From Paroedura picta (lineage: Eukaryota; Chordata; Lepidosauria; Squamata; Gekkonidae), in assembly GCF_049243985.1 (NCBI RefSeq), contig NC_135384.1:11776501-11840500 (forward strand): DNA of 64,000 bases, written 5' to 3'. Positions 1 to 9,954 of the stretch are shown here, one piece after another. The notes under the pieces were generated by a model that saw nothing but the letters and a program-made list of their open reading frames with translations, had not been told where the DNA came from and searched no databases. The stretch's first letter is position 1, and every line of letters begins with the position of its first letter. Position numbers and translations under genes: made by a program.

Positions 1-477
1 TAGCTACTCCTTCATACTCCTGTTTGGTTTGCAGTGGGACTATTTTATCTTTTCTGGAAACACTCGGCTAAGAATTGTATATATTGTATTTTATCTTTTA
101 AATTTGAGATTAGGTAGGCAGGTTTCATTGACAGATGTGAGCTTATTTTGTATCAGCATGGTTATTTTTTTTATTAAATTACTTCAGGAGTGGATTATTC
201 TAAATAAAGATCTTTAAGAGTAACATCTGAGAGATTTTTGACTGGAATAGGAGGTTTCTTTTGATATTCGGGATAAATAAACTTCTGATCTCTCTTCAGA
301 CGGATTGAGAGCAACCATTTCAGCATGGCCTTGTGGTTTAGTTGCGAGTGTGTTGCTTTGGGACAGTCGGAGAGACTTAATTTCCACATGCCTGTTATGA
401 CGGTAGTATCTCCCTCCCAAAGGGGTTACAATTCCATCACTAAATGGTGTTTGGCCTGTGGAAGCAGAAATGAGTCT
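1..477. other. unassigned AT-rich DNA
   Basis: No gene, transposon or structured repeat was recognised. Short open frames on both strands lack recognisable domains and splice context. Confidence 0.5.
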
Positions 478-488
478 TTCATTAATGT

Positions 489-762
489 AAAGGTAAAGGT
501 ATCCCCTGTGCAAGCACCGGTCATGTCTGACCCTTGGGGTGATGCCCTCCAGCGTTTTCATGGCAGGCTCAATACGGGGTGGTTTGCCAGTGCCTTCCCC
601 AGTCATTACCGTTTACCCCCCAGCAAGCTGGGTACTCATTTTACCGACCTCGGAAGGATGGAAGGCTGAGTCAACCTTGAGCCGGCTGCTGGGATTGAAC
701 CCCCAGCCTCATGGGCAAAGCTTTCAGACAGCTGCCTTACCACTCTGCGCCACAAGAGGCTC
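489..762 (-). repeat. Sauria SINE, full-length copy
   Basis: This is a tRNA-headed SINE on the minus strand. The head at the right end reads GAGCCTCTTGTGGCGCAGAG, and the tail at the left end holds the (ACCTTT)n-type repeat, seen here as AAAGGTAAAGG. An 11-bp target-site duplication, TTCATTAATGT, flanks it at 478-488 and 763-773. Sauria SINEs are known from squamates and are thought to be mobilised by Bov-B-type LINEs. The exact duplication suggests limited age. Confidence 0.93.
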
Positions 763-773
763 TTCATTAATGT

Positions 774-1216
774 ATCTGCTGTTAATTCTAATGACTCCCA
801 CAGCAGCCCACCTGAGCCGTTGACCACAGTGGTAGCCAAATGGTTAGAAAAGGCCCACTCGCAAGCAATTCCCAGTTCTGAAAGAAAAGTTGCCAAATGG
901 CATCTACCAGTGAGGAGGAAAACTGTACCGGAAGTAGAGTTATCCAAGATAAGATGTACGAGGGAAATATTCTGGAAATACAGCTGCAACAAGCAGGCAA
1001 TAGATAGAGATGTAAAAAGCAGCCGTCATAAAGGTTCTCGGCTGCCACCTAGTGGCTAACTTACGCCCACACTTTTAATCTCTCTAGTGCCAGCATTTGC
1101 TGCTGTTTCTCCACTCTTGTGTTACCAAACAATGGATTTAGACTCCCGTTTTCAGTGCTGTCTTCTAAAGGCAATCGGCCCTTTCAAAGCTGCCAGGATT
1201 TTCTTAGCATTCAACC
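774..1216. other. unassigned DNA
   Basis: No coding or repeat signal was recognised between the SINE and the duplicated block that starts near 1,217. Confidence 0.4.
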
Positions 1217-1345
1217 GGGGCTGACAATTCATTTCTTAGCACATCCATGTATGTGAGGGGTGCTTTCTGCACTTTCCATCCTCGGGGATGTGCTGCGGAA
1301 CTTGTGTGTGAAGAAGGAGTATTGGAAGGGGTGGGGGGGACTGTG
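1217..1345 (+). repeat. left part of a duplicated block (copy 1)
   Basis: This stretch aligns with 12,660-12,850. Shared landmarks include CTTAGCACATCCAT, a run reading GCACTTTCCATC followed by TCGGGGA, and a segment ending in GTATTGGAA or GTGTTGGAA. The copies differ by substitutions and by a simple-repeat expansion in the second. With 2,410-2,790 it shows that a block of at least 0.7 kb exists twice in direct orientation, about 10.7-11.4 kb apart. Confidence 0.65.
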
Positions 1346-2409
1346 TTAATCGCACCTAGCATGCTGCTCCAAGCCAATTGCCATCCTCACTGCTACAACT
1401 GGAAATCATATAGGGTCCAAAAAGACCAGAGTGGGGATGTAAGGTCATATTTCCCATCTCTCTTCTAGGTAAAAGACAAATTAAGCCTTGGTCCATTTCT
1501 CATGAGAGGGGAAAAGAGGGCAGGGTAAAAACCGGAACAGTCCAAACAAGGCTTTTAAGCAAACAAAAGTACTGTAGAAGAAGAAAAAAACAGTGAAATG
1601 GAATACAAACACTGGAGAACAGTACTTTAGAGATGAAAACACGGAACTCCTGTACCTTTATTAACCCTTTTTAGGCCAAAATGCCTCCAGAGTATCTCAG
1701 AACAGGCCAGGAGAGGCATTAAACAACAGTGCTGCAAAAAAATAGAGGGAGGCATTCTGGACAATCAAGGGCAATATCTTAGAAGTGAAAGCACAGACCA
1801 CTTACATTTTCAGTAACCCTTCCCAACTCCAAATGCCTCTGGATCACAATGGAACAGGTCAGAACAGACATGCCACCCGTGACACCTATGGGCAGCATGG
1901 AGGTGGCGAGTGCGGGTGGTATGGAGGCAGCGTCCTGTTTAAGAGGTGGTCAGGGAGGGAAGAGTCCTGGGCATTTTAGTGTGTTAAATCCATTTTTCTC
2001 GATTCCCAAAATCGTGCGTTAAAATTGGTGGAATTGCGATCCGGCTGCTGGGCAGCCTCTGGATTTGGTGATGTCACTTGGAGGGGCTGGAATATGCCAC
2101 CTACATTCGGAGACTGTACAGCTACATTTTTCATATGCGGAAATGCCCATTGTTCTCCAGCATCTGTAATGCATTCTATGTTTTGTTTAATGCCTGTTCT
2201 GTCCCATTCCAAACTGTTCTGACTTTGAAGGAAAGGTAACACCTCTAACTAATTTTAGCAGCTTAGCTTCTCTTTTTAGCCTCCGTTTGACCCTACTTCC
2301 TTTAGTGGGCAAAGCTTACAACATTGCTTAAATGTTATGGCCCTTCCCACTTGTTCAATACCTGTTGCTCAAGGATCAGCTGCACACCCAGGGTTTGTTT
2401 GTTTTCTTT
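1346..2409. other. unassigned DNA with a weak direct repeat
   Basis: Two loosely similar stretches, near 1,620-1,730 and 1,780-1,880, both carry a phrase like AAATGCCTC followed by an AACAGG motif, suggesting an old short tandem duplication. No gene is supported. Confidence 0.3.
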
Positions 2410-2790
2410 TTCAAGAGCTGGACTCTAAAAGCTTACGCACTTTCATAGATTGGCAGGGCAAAAAACACCGGATACATTTTTTGCAGTCTTAGCTGTTCTT
2501 TCACCATAGCAATTGGAACACTTTCATTTTCCGGAGCTGAAGAAGAAAATGGAACTGAAACTTAAGCCTGACAGACAGCTGTATAAGTGATTCTAGAGGA
2601 AAAGGCTGCGTGCAGAGGCTCAGCTGTTTGGGGTGAGCCTCAGATACCTGTGATTTGGAGGGGGGGATGAGCAAGGCTGCCTCAGAATTCTTTTTTGGAA
2701 GCCTCATTGTCTTTGTGGGACTATAAAAGTGCTTCTTTTAAAGGTAAGTGCTGGGAAGGGAAGCTAGAGATTTCTGCCTAGTCAACTACC
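2410..2790 (+). repeat. duplicated promoter-like block, older-looking copy 1
   Basis: This stretch aligns with about 13,020-13,400. Shared landmarks in order are GCAGGGCAAA, GAGCTGTTCTTTC, an interferon-response-type motif, GGAAGCCTCATT, GGGACTAT and TTTAAAGG. Copy 1 is poorer in CpG and often has TG where copy 2 has CG, as expected after methylation-driven decay. It also shows TATAAAAG at 2,722 and a GTAAGT donor-like site at about 2,741, which copy 2 lacks. It may be the relic or alternative first-exon region of an immune-regulated gene, but no such gene was identified. Confidence 0.6.
2545..2562 (+). promoter_or_regulatory. decayed ISRE-like motif
   Basis: GAAAATGGAACTGAAACT lies exactly where copy 2 of the block has three in-phase GAAA repeats. 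Two of the three differences are C-to-T at CpG. Two GAAA or GGAA cores survive, so binding of interferon regulatory factors is possible but weaker. Confidence 0.4.
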
Positions 2791-3467
2791 TAGGATCAGG
2801 ACTTTCTTCATTCCATTTCTCTGTGGCATGTTATTATTTGCTTCAAATTTATTCTGGACTGCCCAGTGTTGCTGTAGTGCTTGTGTTAGTACCTGGACGA
2901 GCAGAATTACACAAAAGTATATATTTCTTTTAAAATCCTGGATCTTAGCTTCTCTGTCTTTTTTAAACAGTTAGTTACACTGCCAATTCTGCTAAGAACA
3001 GAGATCTGGTTCCATCCTCCTTTCTCTTGCCCTTCCTTGAGGAAGCTTGGGGTAGCATGGTTCTTTTATTCTCACATCAACCCCCTGAAATACGTGATTG
3101 CCACATTGGTGGTAAAGTTTATCTAGGATGACAGCGATCCAGATGATGGGATTAACAAAGGGATATTTGGGGAGAAAAAGGAAATGTTGGGTGGAATCCA
3201 GAAATGGGCTGATAAACTGGAGCAGGAAAGCGGTTTTTAAGGCAAAGACAATATCTGCCATTGTCAAAGACAGTATTACAGAGGGAAACCAGGGTAGTTC
3301 TATCTTCTTAACCCATCACCCTAATAACCACGTTTTGGGCATGAACTATTTTCTCCACATTCTGTTCATTTGATCTGTTACAGTGTGAAAACAGGAGACA
3401 ATTTGTCTGGGGAACACACAGTTGTTGATGACCTAGCGGGATTGTTATGCATAGCATTTGAGGACAT
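2791..3467. other. unassigned DNA
   Basis: No gene or repeat family was recognised between the promoter-like block and the CR1 element. Confidence 0.4.
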
Positions 3468-4080
3468 AGAATCATAGAACTGGAAGGGACCTCCTGGGTC
3501 ATCTAGTCCAACCCCCTGCACTATGCAGGACAACCACAGCCCTACTGCTTATCCACTGTAACCTGCCACCCCCTTGAGCCTTCACAGAATCAGCCTCTCC
3601 GTCAGATGGCTATCCAGCCTTTGTTTAAAAATTTCCAAAGATGGAAACCCACCACCTCCCGAGGAAGCCTGTTCCAGTGAGAAACCGCTCTAAATGTCAG
3701 GAACTTCTTCCAGATGTTTAGATGGAATTTCTTTTGAATTAATTTCATCCCATTCATTCTGGTCTGTCCCTCTGGGGCAAAAGAGAACAACTCTTCTCCA
3801 TCCTCTATATGGCAGCCTTTTAAATACTTGAAGATGGTTATCAAATCCCCTCTCAGTTGTCTCCTCTCCAGGCTAAACAGACCAAGTTCCCCCAGCTTTT
3901 CCTCATATGTCTGTCTCCAAACCCCTCACTATCTTTGTTGCCCTCCTCTGGACATGCTCCAGTTTGTCTACATCCATGTTCAACTGGGGTGCCCAAAACT
4001 AAACACAGTACTCCAAGTGAAGCCAAACCAGATCTGGACACGATACTCCGTTTGATACAGCCCAAAATGAAATAAGGCAT
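3468..4080 (-). repeat. CR1 LINE, 3' end, 5'-truncated
   Basis: Read on the minus strand, this is the conserved 3' end of a CR1 retroposon. It carries the end of the reverse-transcriptase frame and the 3' untranslated region with the typical GACTAGATGACCCAGGAGG phrase. It finishes in the short terminal repeat motif related to ATTCTATG at the left edge (3,468). The same end occurs in plus orientation at 31.1, 40.7, 49.7 and 62.2 kb. Only the 3' portion is present, as is usual for CR1. Confidence 0.92.
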
Positions 4081-4224
4081 TTGCATAGCAAAGAGCCCTC
4101 TGAAGTGAAGAAAACTGGGAAACACTGGATGTGGCTAGAAGAGAGTGGCTGCTAGGAGGAGTACAACTTAAGCTTGGGAGAAAACAACCAAACTGATATG
4201 AGCCAGGCATGGCACATGACAATA

Positions 4225-5150
4225 GGAATTCCAATCACAGGTATTTCTTTCTGCTGTTTGCATCTTAGCCACAGCCACAACCCAGATGTCTTGCAAAATG
4301 CCACATGTCACCTGTTAAAGATCTGACACCAAAGATTCATCTCCAGGCAGAAAGTATTTCTGTACATCTCATACTGTTTTTCTCTCTCTTTTGCCAGATC
4401 CTTGAGTGCTATTTTCCTAGATATAAGATTTCCCTGAGTTGGATTCCGCACAAGAGAAGATGAGTCAACAGATTTGTGAGTCTCCATTCAGAATTCTGAA
4501 TAACAAAGTAGAATGTAGACAAGTACTGCAAACAAAACAAAATATTGAAAAGCTGAAAAATATTGGGACTCCCAGTTTCTTCGGTTCCAAATATGAGTGT
4601 GGTACTCAGATCAGTTTTCCCAATTTTGGGGGCTTTCTTATTCCCTGCGGGGAAAATTGCTGGGGTGGCATGTGTGCCCGTGTTTTTAAAGTAATGGCAG
4701 GAGAATTGCAAGGGAGATCCTATTTCTTGTTCTTTAAACAGTGGCCTTACGTCAGGTCAATGGAAACAAGGGCCCATTTTGCTCACATGGGATAATGCAC
4801 TTTCAGTCTGCTTTGGCAGCTGGAATTTCCTGTGTGGAACAGGAAAATATACTTCTAAAGTGCATTGAAAGTGCATTATCCATTGTGTGCAGAATGGGCC
4901 AAGGACTCCAGTGTCACTGTCCCCTGAACAAGGTGCCCCCAGACATTCTCTGTTCTGTAAAGGAAAACACACACAAAAATATAAAACCTGAGGACCTCTG
5001 TTTTACTCTCTTAGGGAAAAATGGATGATGATGGTGATAATAATTATTTAGAAAGTGAAAAAATCAATTTTTGAGATGCTTCAGAACAGATTAAGTTGGA
5101 GTTTAGGGTCTGGTTATTAAAAGAAGAACCCAGCAAAACTAGGAAAAGTG
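4225..5150 (+). repeat. tandem block, copy 1, with exon-like segment 4,398-4,475
   Basis: This block recurs at 5,190-5,880, with a third partial copy near 6,695-6,810. Copy 1 contains a 78-bp segment preceded by a pyrimidine tract plus TTGCCAG and followed by GTGAGTCT, good splice-site context. The frame open in copy 2 hits a stop here. A 118-residue open frame overlapping the block (4,439-4,795) resembles no family known to me and runs into an inserted transposon, so it is probably not a gene. The block may be a duplicated piece of intron plus exon from the gene that includes the LOTUS exon. Confidence 0.6.
4771..4900. mobile_element. palindromic DNA transposon (MITE), family 2
   Basis: This 130-bp element has terminal inverted repeats about 35 bp long. 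It starts GGCCCATTTTGC and ends GCAGAATGGGCC, with ATAATGCACTTTCA and its complement inside the ends. AAG flanks it on both sides as a 3-bp target-site duplication. It sits in copy 1 of the tandem block and is absent from copy 2, where the flanks read straight through. It has no coding capacity. A second, older copy lies near 10,613-10,741. Confidence 0.82.
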
Positions 5151-5189
5151 GATTATGACAACAGGCAGAAATTCTGGTGCAGTTTTGCA

Positions 5190-5880
5190 TAGGAATCCCC
5201 AATCACAGCGATTTCTTTGTGATGTTTGCATCTTAACCACAGCTCCGTTTGGTGATGCACAACCCATCTCTCTCACAAAGTTCTGATACCCAGTAGACTT
5301 CCACTGATTTGTCTCCAGGCAGAAAGTCCTTACGTCTCATGTTGTTTTTCTCTGTCTCCTGCCAGATCCTTGTGGTGCTGCTACTTTCCTAGATACAGAT
5401 TTCCCTGCATTGGGTTCTACACTACAGAAGAGGAGAAAAGAAGCTTGTGAGTCTATTCAGGATTCCGCATAACCAAGTAGAATGTAGACATGGGCAGCAA
5501 ACAAAGCAAAATATTGAAAAGCTGAAAAATATTGGTACTCCCAGTTCCCTGGATTCCAAATATCAGTACAATAAGATCTGCCCCCCCCCCCCTTTTCCAA
5601 GTTTTTTTATTCCCTAAGGGGAATCTTGCTGGGGCTTGGATGTGTGTCTGTGTTTTTAAAATACTGGCAGCAGAACGGCGAGGAAGATCCTGGTGCTTGT
5701 TCTTTAAACCATGGTCTTAGATCAAGTCAGAGGGACCAAGTTTCACTAGTCCCTGAACAAAGTTCCCCAGATATCCTCCGTTCCTTCATATTGAGGAAAA
5801 CACATACAAAAACAATAGAAAACCTGAGGATCTCTCCTTATAGGAATACTATTGCTAGCTATTGCCATATGAATAGATGA
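5190..5880 (+). repeat. tandem block, copy 2, with exon-like segment 5,366-5,446
   Basis: This is the second copy of the 4.2-kb block. The exon-like segment keeps a CCTGCCAG acceptor context and a GTGAGTCT donor context. It is 81 bp long against 78 in copy 1. In one frame it is fully open and would encode 26 whole codons, including the run YFPRYRFPCIGFYTTEEEKR. Its reading phase does not fit directly onto the LOTUS exon at 6,891, so an intervening exon would be needed, or the segment is non-coding. Confidence 0.55.
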
Positions 5881-6317
5881 GGAAATGAAGCCAATAATTG
5901 TGTTGAGGGATTTCCTGAAATGCTTCTGAGATGACTGCCACTAAGCACAGACTGAGCCAATGGCATTTACAGTCTGCTGCATTTCTTAAAATTCTTTCAT
6001 ACCTATTTGGTGAAGAAATATCACCTGACTGCTGCGACAGCAAGGACCTATTTCTACATGGCTCAGATGGAAACAGGAGCTATAAATCAATATTCCAATC
6101 CTGATTCAAGAAAGGGCTTCAGGTTGCAACTATTGCTGATGTTAGCGGCAAGGGTTTAAACAGCTTGGAGCCATTTAAACCAAACAACTGAGCAACGAGG
6201 AGCAGAAAGTAGTGGTTAAATGGCTGAGTCATTTAACCCCATTTTCTGCTCCCCTCTGCTCAGCCCTTTTTCCTGAAGAGCAGAAAGGAAAGGTTTAAAT
6301 GTCTTTGAGGTCTTTAC
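5881..6317. other. unassigned DNA
   Basis: No feature recognised apart from scattered AT-rich tracts. Confidence 0.4.
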
Positions 6318-6452
6318 AATGTCTCTGAAGCTCTCTCAATCTCACCCACCTCACAGGGTGTCTGTTGTGGGGAGAGGAAAGGGGACTGTAAGCCACTTTG
6401 AGACTCGTTCGGGGAGAGAAAAGCGGCATATAAGAACCAACTCTTTTTCTTA
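6318..6452 (+). repeat. tRNA-derived SINE (second family), 3' half
   Basis: Only the distal half is present, from CACCCACCTCACAGGG through the conserved tail GCGGCATATAAGAACCAACT. Full-length relatives lie at 26,454 and 27,207. Its end resembles L2-type LINE tails in this window, suggesting L2 machinery moved it. Confidence 0.75.
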
Positions 6453-6890
6453 CCATTTCTGAAGGCAATCAAAAATGATTATGTGATTATGTACTCAAAT
6501 AGAACATTGAAAACATAAGGCATGAATCTTTCTCTAATAACAGAGGTTAGCGTTCAAGTACATCGGAAAACAAATATGGGCCCAAAATTGCAACATCCAC
6601 ACATGAGACCACCTAGGCAAAACATCTGTCTAGCTGATATCCCTTCCATCATTTACCTGGTTCTATTCATTTTTGTCAATTCTTCAAGATTGACTCTGTT
6701 AGGGAAAAATGGATGATGAGGGTGATGACGATTTTTAGAAAGTGAAAAATCTGTTTTTGAGGTTCTTCAGAACAGATTGGGTTGGAATTTAGGGCCTATT
6801 CATTATATTCAGTCAGTAGTATTAGTATGTAGGTACTTGGCTATCTGTCCAGTGTCTTGCAAATTCAGTAACAGTGTTTTTCCTTTCTAG
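6453..6890. other. intron-like DNA with third partial copy of the tandem block
   Basis: About 6,695-6,810 repeats the distal end of the 4.2-kb block, recognised by TTAGGGAAAAATGGATGATG and the following AAGTGAAAAA. The stretch ends in the pyrimidine-rich acceptor TTTTTCCTTTCTAG just before the LOTUS exon. No coding sequence was recognised in it. Confidence 0.5.
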
Positions 6891-7397
6891 ATATGAGAGG
6901 CATCTCTAAGCCATTCTTGAGAGAAGTCCCCCAAGCTGGTCCAGGTGCTTCAAAGCTGTTGCAGAATGGGCTGTCCTCCAGCATACATGTCCCATCCACC
7001 ATAATCCCAAACTGTCCATCCTCTAAGGAGCGACATGGTGCCTCTTCAAGCAAGGACAAGAGTTCCTTGCAGCCTCCCTCTGCAACCACAGAGTTATCAT
7101 GTCCTACATACGCCCAGGTGCTAAGCCAATCCAGCCTGACCAAGCCCTCTCAGTCTGAGCACCAGGATGAGCTGAAACAGCAGGTGGCCCACATCCTTGC
7201 CAGGCACCCTGAGGGCATGTCCCTGTTCCAGTTCCGCGCTGCCTACAGCACTACCTATCAGAATCACCTGCCCCTGGGAAATGCTTCCTCTGCCAAGCAG
7301 CGTCTGCTGGAAATGTCGGACATTGTCTGCGTGAAAGGCTATGGGGTTCAAACCTTGATACTGCCCGTATCCCCTGAAGAGCCCTCTACGAAGCCTG
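6891..7397 (+). CDS. LOTUS (OST-HTH) domain protein, LOTUS exon
   Basis: This exon encodes a LOTUS domain at about residues 92-160 of the open frame that starts at 6,893, beginning DELKQQVAHILARHPEG and ending with an IVCVKGYGVQTLIL strand region. LOTUS domains occur in germ-granule proteins such as TDRD5, TDRD7 and MARF1, where they bind RNA or the helicase Vasa. The first 90 residues are Ser/Pro-rich and low-complexity. The exon is bounded by TTTCTAG upstream and GTAAGT downstream, so the ATG at 6,893 need not be the true start. The reading phase joins cleanly to 7,493. No tudor or nuclease domain follows, so the family member cannot be named and the gene may be partial or a relic. Confidence 0.7.
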
Positions 7398-7492
7398 GTA
7401 AGTGCTGTCAGGTACTATCTGACTGTACAATGTTTGTCTCTGTGGACATGTGCACACTTAATCTGATCCTGGATCTGGTTTATATCTTTCAG

Positions 7493-7548
7493 GTCCGCCT
7501 GTCCTTTCCACCACGGAAAATGCTGCAATGATTTTGGCCACAGCTGTG
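7493..7548 (+). CDS. LOTUS-domain gene, short following exon
   Basis: This 56-bp segment follows a TATCTTTCAG acceptor and precedes a GTGAGG donor. It restores the frame of the LOTUS exon, giving PPVLSTTENAAMILATAV. Its end in phase 0 matches an acceptor at 8,883. The donor lies only 10 bp from the L2 element that fills the next intron. Confidence 0.55.
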
Positions 7549-7554
7549 GTGAGG

Positions 7555-7560
7555 CCTGAA

Positions 7561-7621
<61 letters not shown>

Positions 7622-8780
7622 TGGATTTATATCCCGCCACTCCCCGTAGGCTCGTGGCGGGTCACAGCAGTCCTATCCCCATTAAAATACCCATTAAAAG
7701 ACTTTAAAACAATCCCAACATGGCGGAACTTATTATTCCCACCCCTGCTATCAGAGCGGCAGGGAGGGTGGGGAGGAGATGCTAGGTCTGGGGGGGGGGG
7801 GGGAATGCTGGCACTCATTCGCTGACCCCAGCCTCAACCAAAAACCTGGCGGAAGAGCTCCGTCTTGCAGGCCCTGCGGAAAGCTGGTAAATCCTGCAGG
7901 GCCCGCAGCTCACCCGGGAACTCGTTCCACCAGGTAGGGGCCAGGACCGAAAAGGCCCTGGCCCTGGTCGAGGCCAGGCGCGCTTCTCTAGGGCCAGGAA
8001 CGATCAGGAGATTCTCCCCCGCTGAGCGTAAAGCCCTGCGGGGGATATAGGGCGGTAGGCGGTCCCTCAGGTATGTGGGTCCCAACCCGCGTATAGCCTT
8101 AAAGGTCAAAACCAGAACCTTGAACCTGATCCGGGCAGCAATTGGCAACCAATGCAGCTGCCTCAGCACAGGCTGGATATGGGCCCTCCAAGGTGTACCA
8201 GTGAGGACCCGAGCAGCTGCGTTTTGCACTAGCTGGAGTTTCCGGATCAGAGACAAGGGTAGGCCGGCGTAGAACGAGTTACAGAAATCTATTCTGGAGG
8301 TGACTGTCACATGGATCACTGTAGCCAAGTGGTCAGGGGACAGGTAGTAGTCGGGCTAGTAGTCGGGCCTGGCGAAGATAGAAAAACGCCTGACCCGCTA
8401 CTCTCTTGACCTGAGCCTCCATAGTCAGGGAGGTATCAATGGTCACCCCCAAATTCCTGGCCTGGGGCGCGATAGTAGCGTTCCTGCCAGGGTGGGTAAG
8501 CGCGCTGCCTGGTCCTGCCGTCTGCCTCCCAGCCACAGGACCTCCGTCTTGGAGGGGTTGAGTTTCAGGCGATTCTGCTCGAACCATTCAGTCACTGCTT
8601 CCAAACATCTGGCGAATGGTTCCGGGGGGGGAAGTCTGGGCGGCCGTCCATGAGGAGATAGAGCTGGGTGTCATCAGCGTACTGGTGGCAACCCAGCCCA
8701 AAGCTCCGTACCAGTTGGGCCAGAGGGCGCAGAAAGATGTTGAATAGCGTGGGGGAGAGGACTGCGTGGGGGAGAGGACA
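7555..8780 (-). repeat. L2-clade LINE, 5'-truncated
   Basis: The minus strand encodes the C-terminal part of a LINE reverse-transcriptase protein. Recognisable runs are YADDTQLYLL (the catalytic Asp pair), VQNAAARVLTG, RQLHWLPI, GPTYLRDRL, RAFSVLAPTWWNE and FRRACKTELF. It ends at the left in a GGCGGGATATAAAT-type 3' tail and an (ATT)n run at 7,559-7,619. The reading frame is split into several pieces, so it is inactive. It lies inside an intron of the LOTUS-like gene, in opposite orientation. Related copies lie at 32.5, 42.1 and 60.5 kb. Confidence 0.85.
7559..7619. repeat. (ATT)n microsatellite at LINE 3' end
   Basis: About 20 perfect ATT units form the 3' tail of the L2 element and may vary in length between individuals. 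Confidence 0.95.
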
Positions 8781-8883
8781 CTCCCAGTAAAATATGCAAT
8801 GGTCTCCAAGCCTTCCCTTCTCAAGATACTGATGGAGCCTCAGCCCCACCACGCCACTCACCCCCCACTTCAGATCACCCCAG

Positions 8884-9681
8884 AACACCTTACATCAAGG
8901 GGAACCTGTTTTCCCTAAGGAGAAATGCCTCACAATGCCAAAAGTGGTAGCTCCTTTACAAAAGCCTGTGAAGCTGAAAGTCAGCTTTGGATGTTCCCCA
9001 GTTTCCTTTAAAGCAGAAGAAGTTGCCAAGTGTCTTGGTAATTCATTGACTGAGGCTGCAGTGAAGTTTGAACCTGTGGTGGTTCCAAAGTCTAATAGTA
9101 AGCCTTCTCTTTCCAAGACCGCAGCCGTGCCTGGATCTCAGCTCCACCCCCCTGTCTCCTCGACCTCAACATATCTCGGAGCACTAGGTGACAAGGAGAG
9201 TCCTTTCCTCCCAGAATCTTTGCCCCGAAGGCCACCCAAACCATCAATTCCTGTGGCAGAGGACGTAAGGGCCAGAGCCATGCCAGGAGTAAATCTTTTC
9301 ATTCCTCACTCCGCTGTGATTGTCCCTGCAAAGTCCCAAGTTTCGAAACCCAAGGGGATTTGGACTTCAAACAGCGTTGCCTCCAGGCCCACATATCTGG
9401 CTAATCCTTCCTTTTCTGTCAACATCCCGGTTCCTTCCCTCTTTCAGCCTGTCCTTACTAATATGGTAAGTAAGTCCCAGCAGGTTGCGTATCCTCCTCT
9501 CACACATCGTCCAGGTGCTCCAGAAATCCCCTCTCTCAGCTCAGCATTGTACCACTCAGTTTCCAGAACACAGTCGCAAGAGGCAGAATTGGTAAGTTCC
9601 CACCTTGCTCAGCCAGCATCCCAAAACAGAGCCATGAGGCCAACATCTTCCATCCAACATACAGAAGAAACTGACTGCTGA
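8884..9681 (+). CDS. LOTUS-domain gene, third exon (Ser/Pro-rich)
   Basis: An open frame continues in phase from the 56-bp exon after a CACCCCAG acceptor, beginning NTLHQGEPVFPKEK. It encodes about 265 residues rich in Ser, Pro and Val with no recognisable domain, resembling a disordered linker such as those between LOTUS and tudor domains. A strong GTAAGT donor at 9,592 suggests the exon may end at 9,591; otherwise the frame stops at 9,681. Directly downstream there is only an L1 LINE, so any further exons have been lost or moved. It may be a partial gene copy rather than a working gene. Confidence 0.5.
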   Translation, partial: NTLHQGEPVFPKEKCLTMPKVVAPLQKPVKLKVSFGCSPVSFKAEEVAKCLGNSLTEAAVKFEPVVVPKSNSKPSLSKTAAVPGSQLHPPVSSTSTYLGALGDKESPFLPESLPRRPPKPSIPVAEDVRARAMPGVNLFIPHSAVIVPAKSQVSKPKGIWTSNSVASRPTYLANPSFSVNIPVPSLFQPVLTNMVSKSQQVAYPPLTHRPGAPEIPSLSSALYHSVSRTQSQEAELVSSHLAQPASQNRAMRPTSSIQHTEETDC

Positions 9682-9954
9682 CACCACCAATGGGCTAGAT
9701 CCATTATAGAGCACTTCCAGAACATGGGACCATGGCAGTAGCCAAGCTTCTGGTTTCTCAGCAGATGACTTTCTAGTTGTTTGCCTGGCCTTCATCTTCT
9801 CAAATCCCCATCTCTTGAACAACCAGAATATGCTGACCATATATGGTTGAGCAGTATGCTGTGATGTTTCCCACCAAAGCAGGCCCCTGCCAGGAGTTTC
9901 CCTGGAAGGTAGTGAGCAGGACAATCATAATTTCTGCCCAGATTGAACTTTTTG
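9682..9954. other. unassigned DNA after the LOTUS-like exon
   Basis: No domain or repeat was recognised. It could be 3' untranslated or intronic sequence of the LOTUS-like gene. Confidence 0.3.

Noticed and set aside
4439-4795. 118-residue open frame in the tandem block
   Set aside because: It reads into a transposon, is not open in the second copy, and crosses a likely splice donor.
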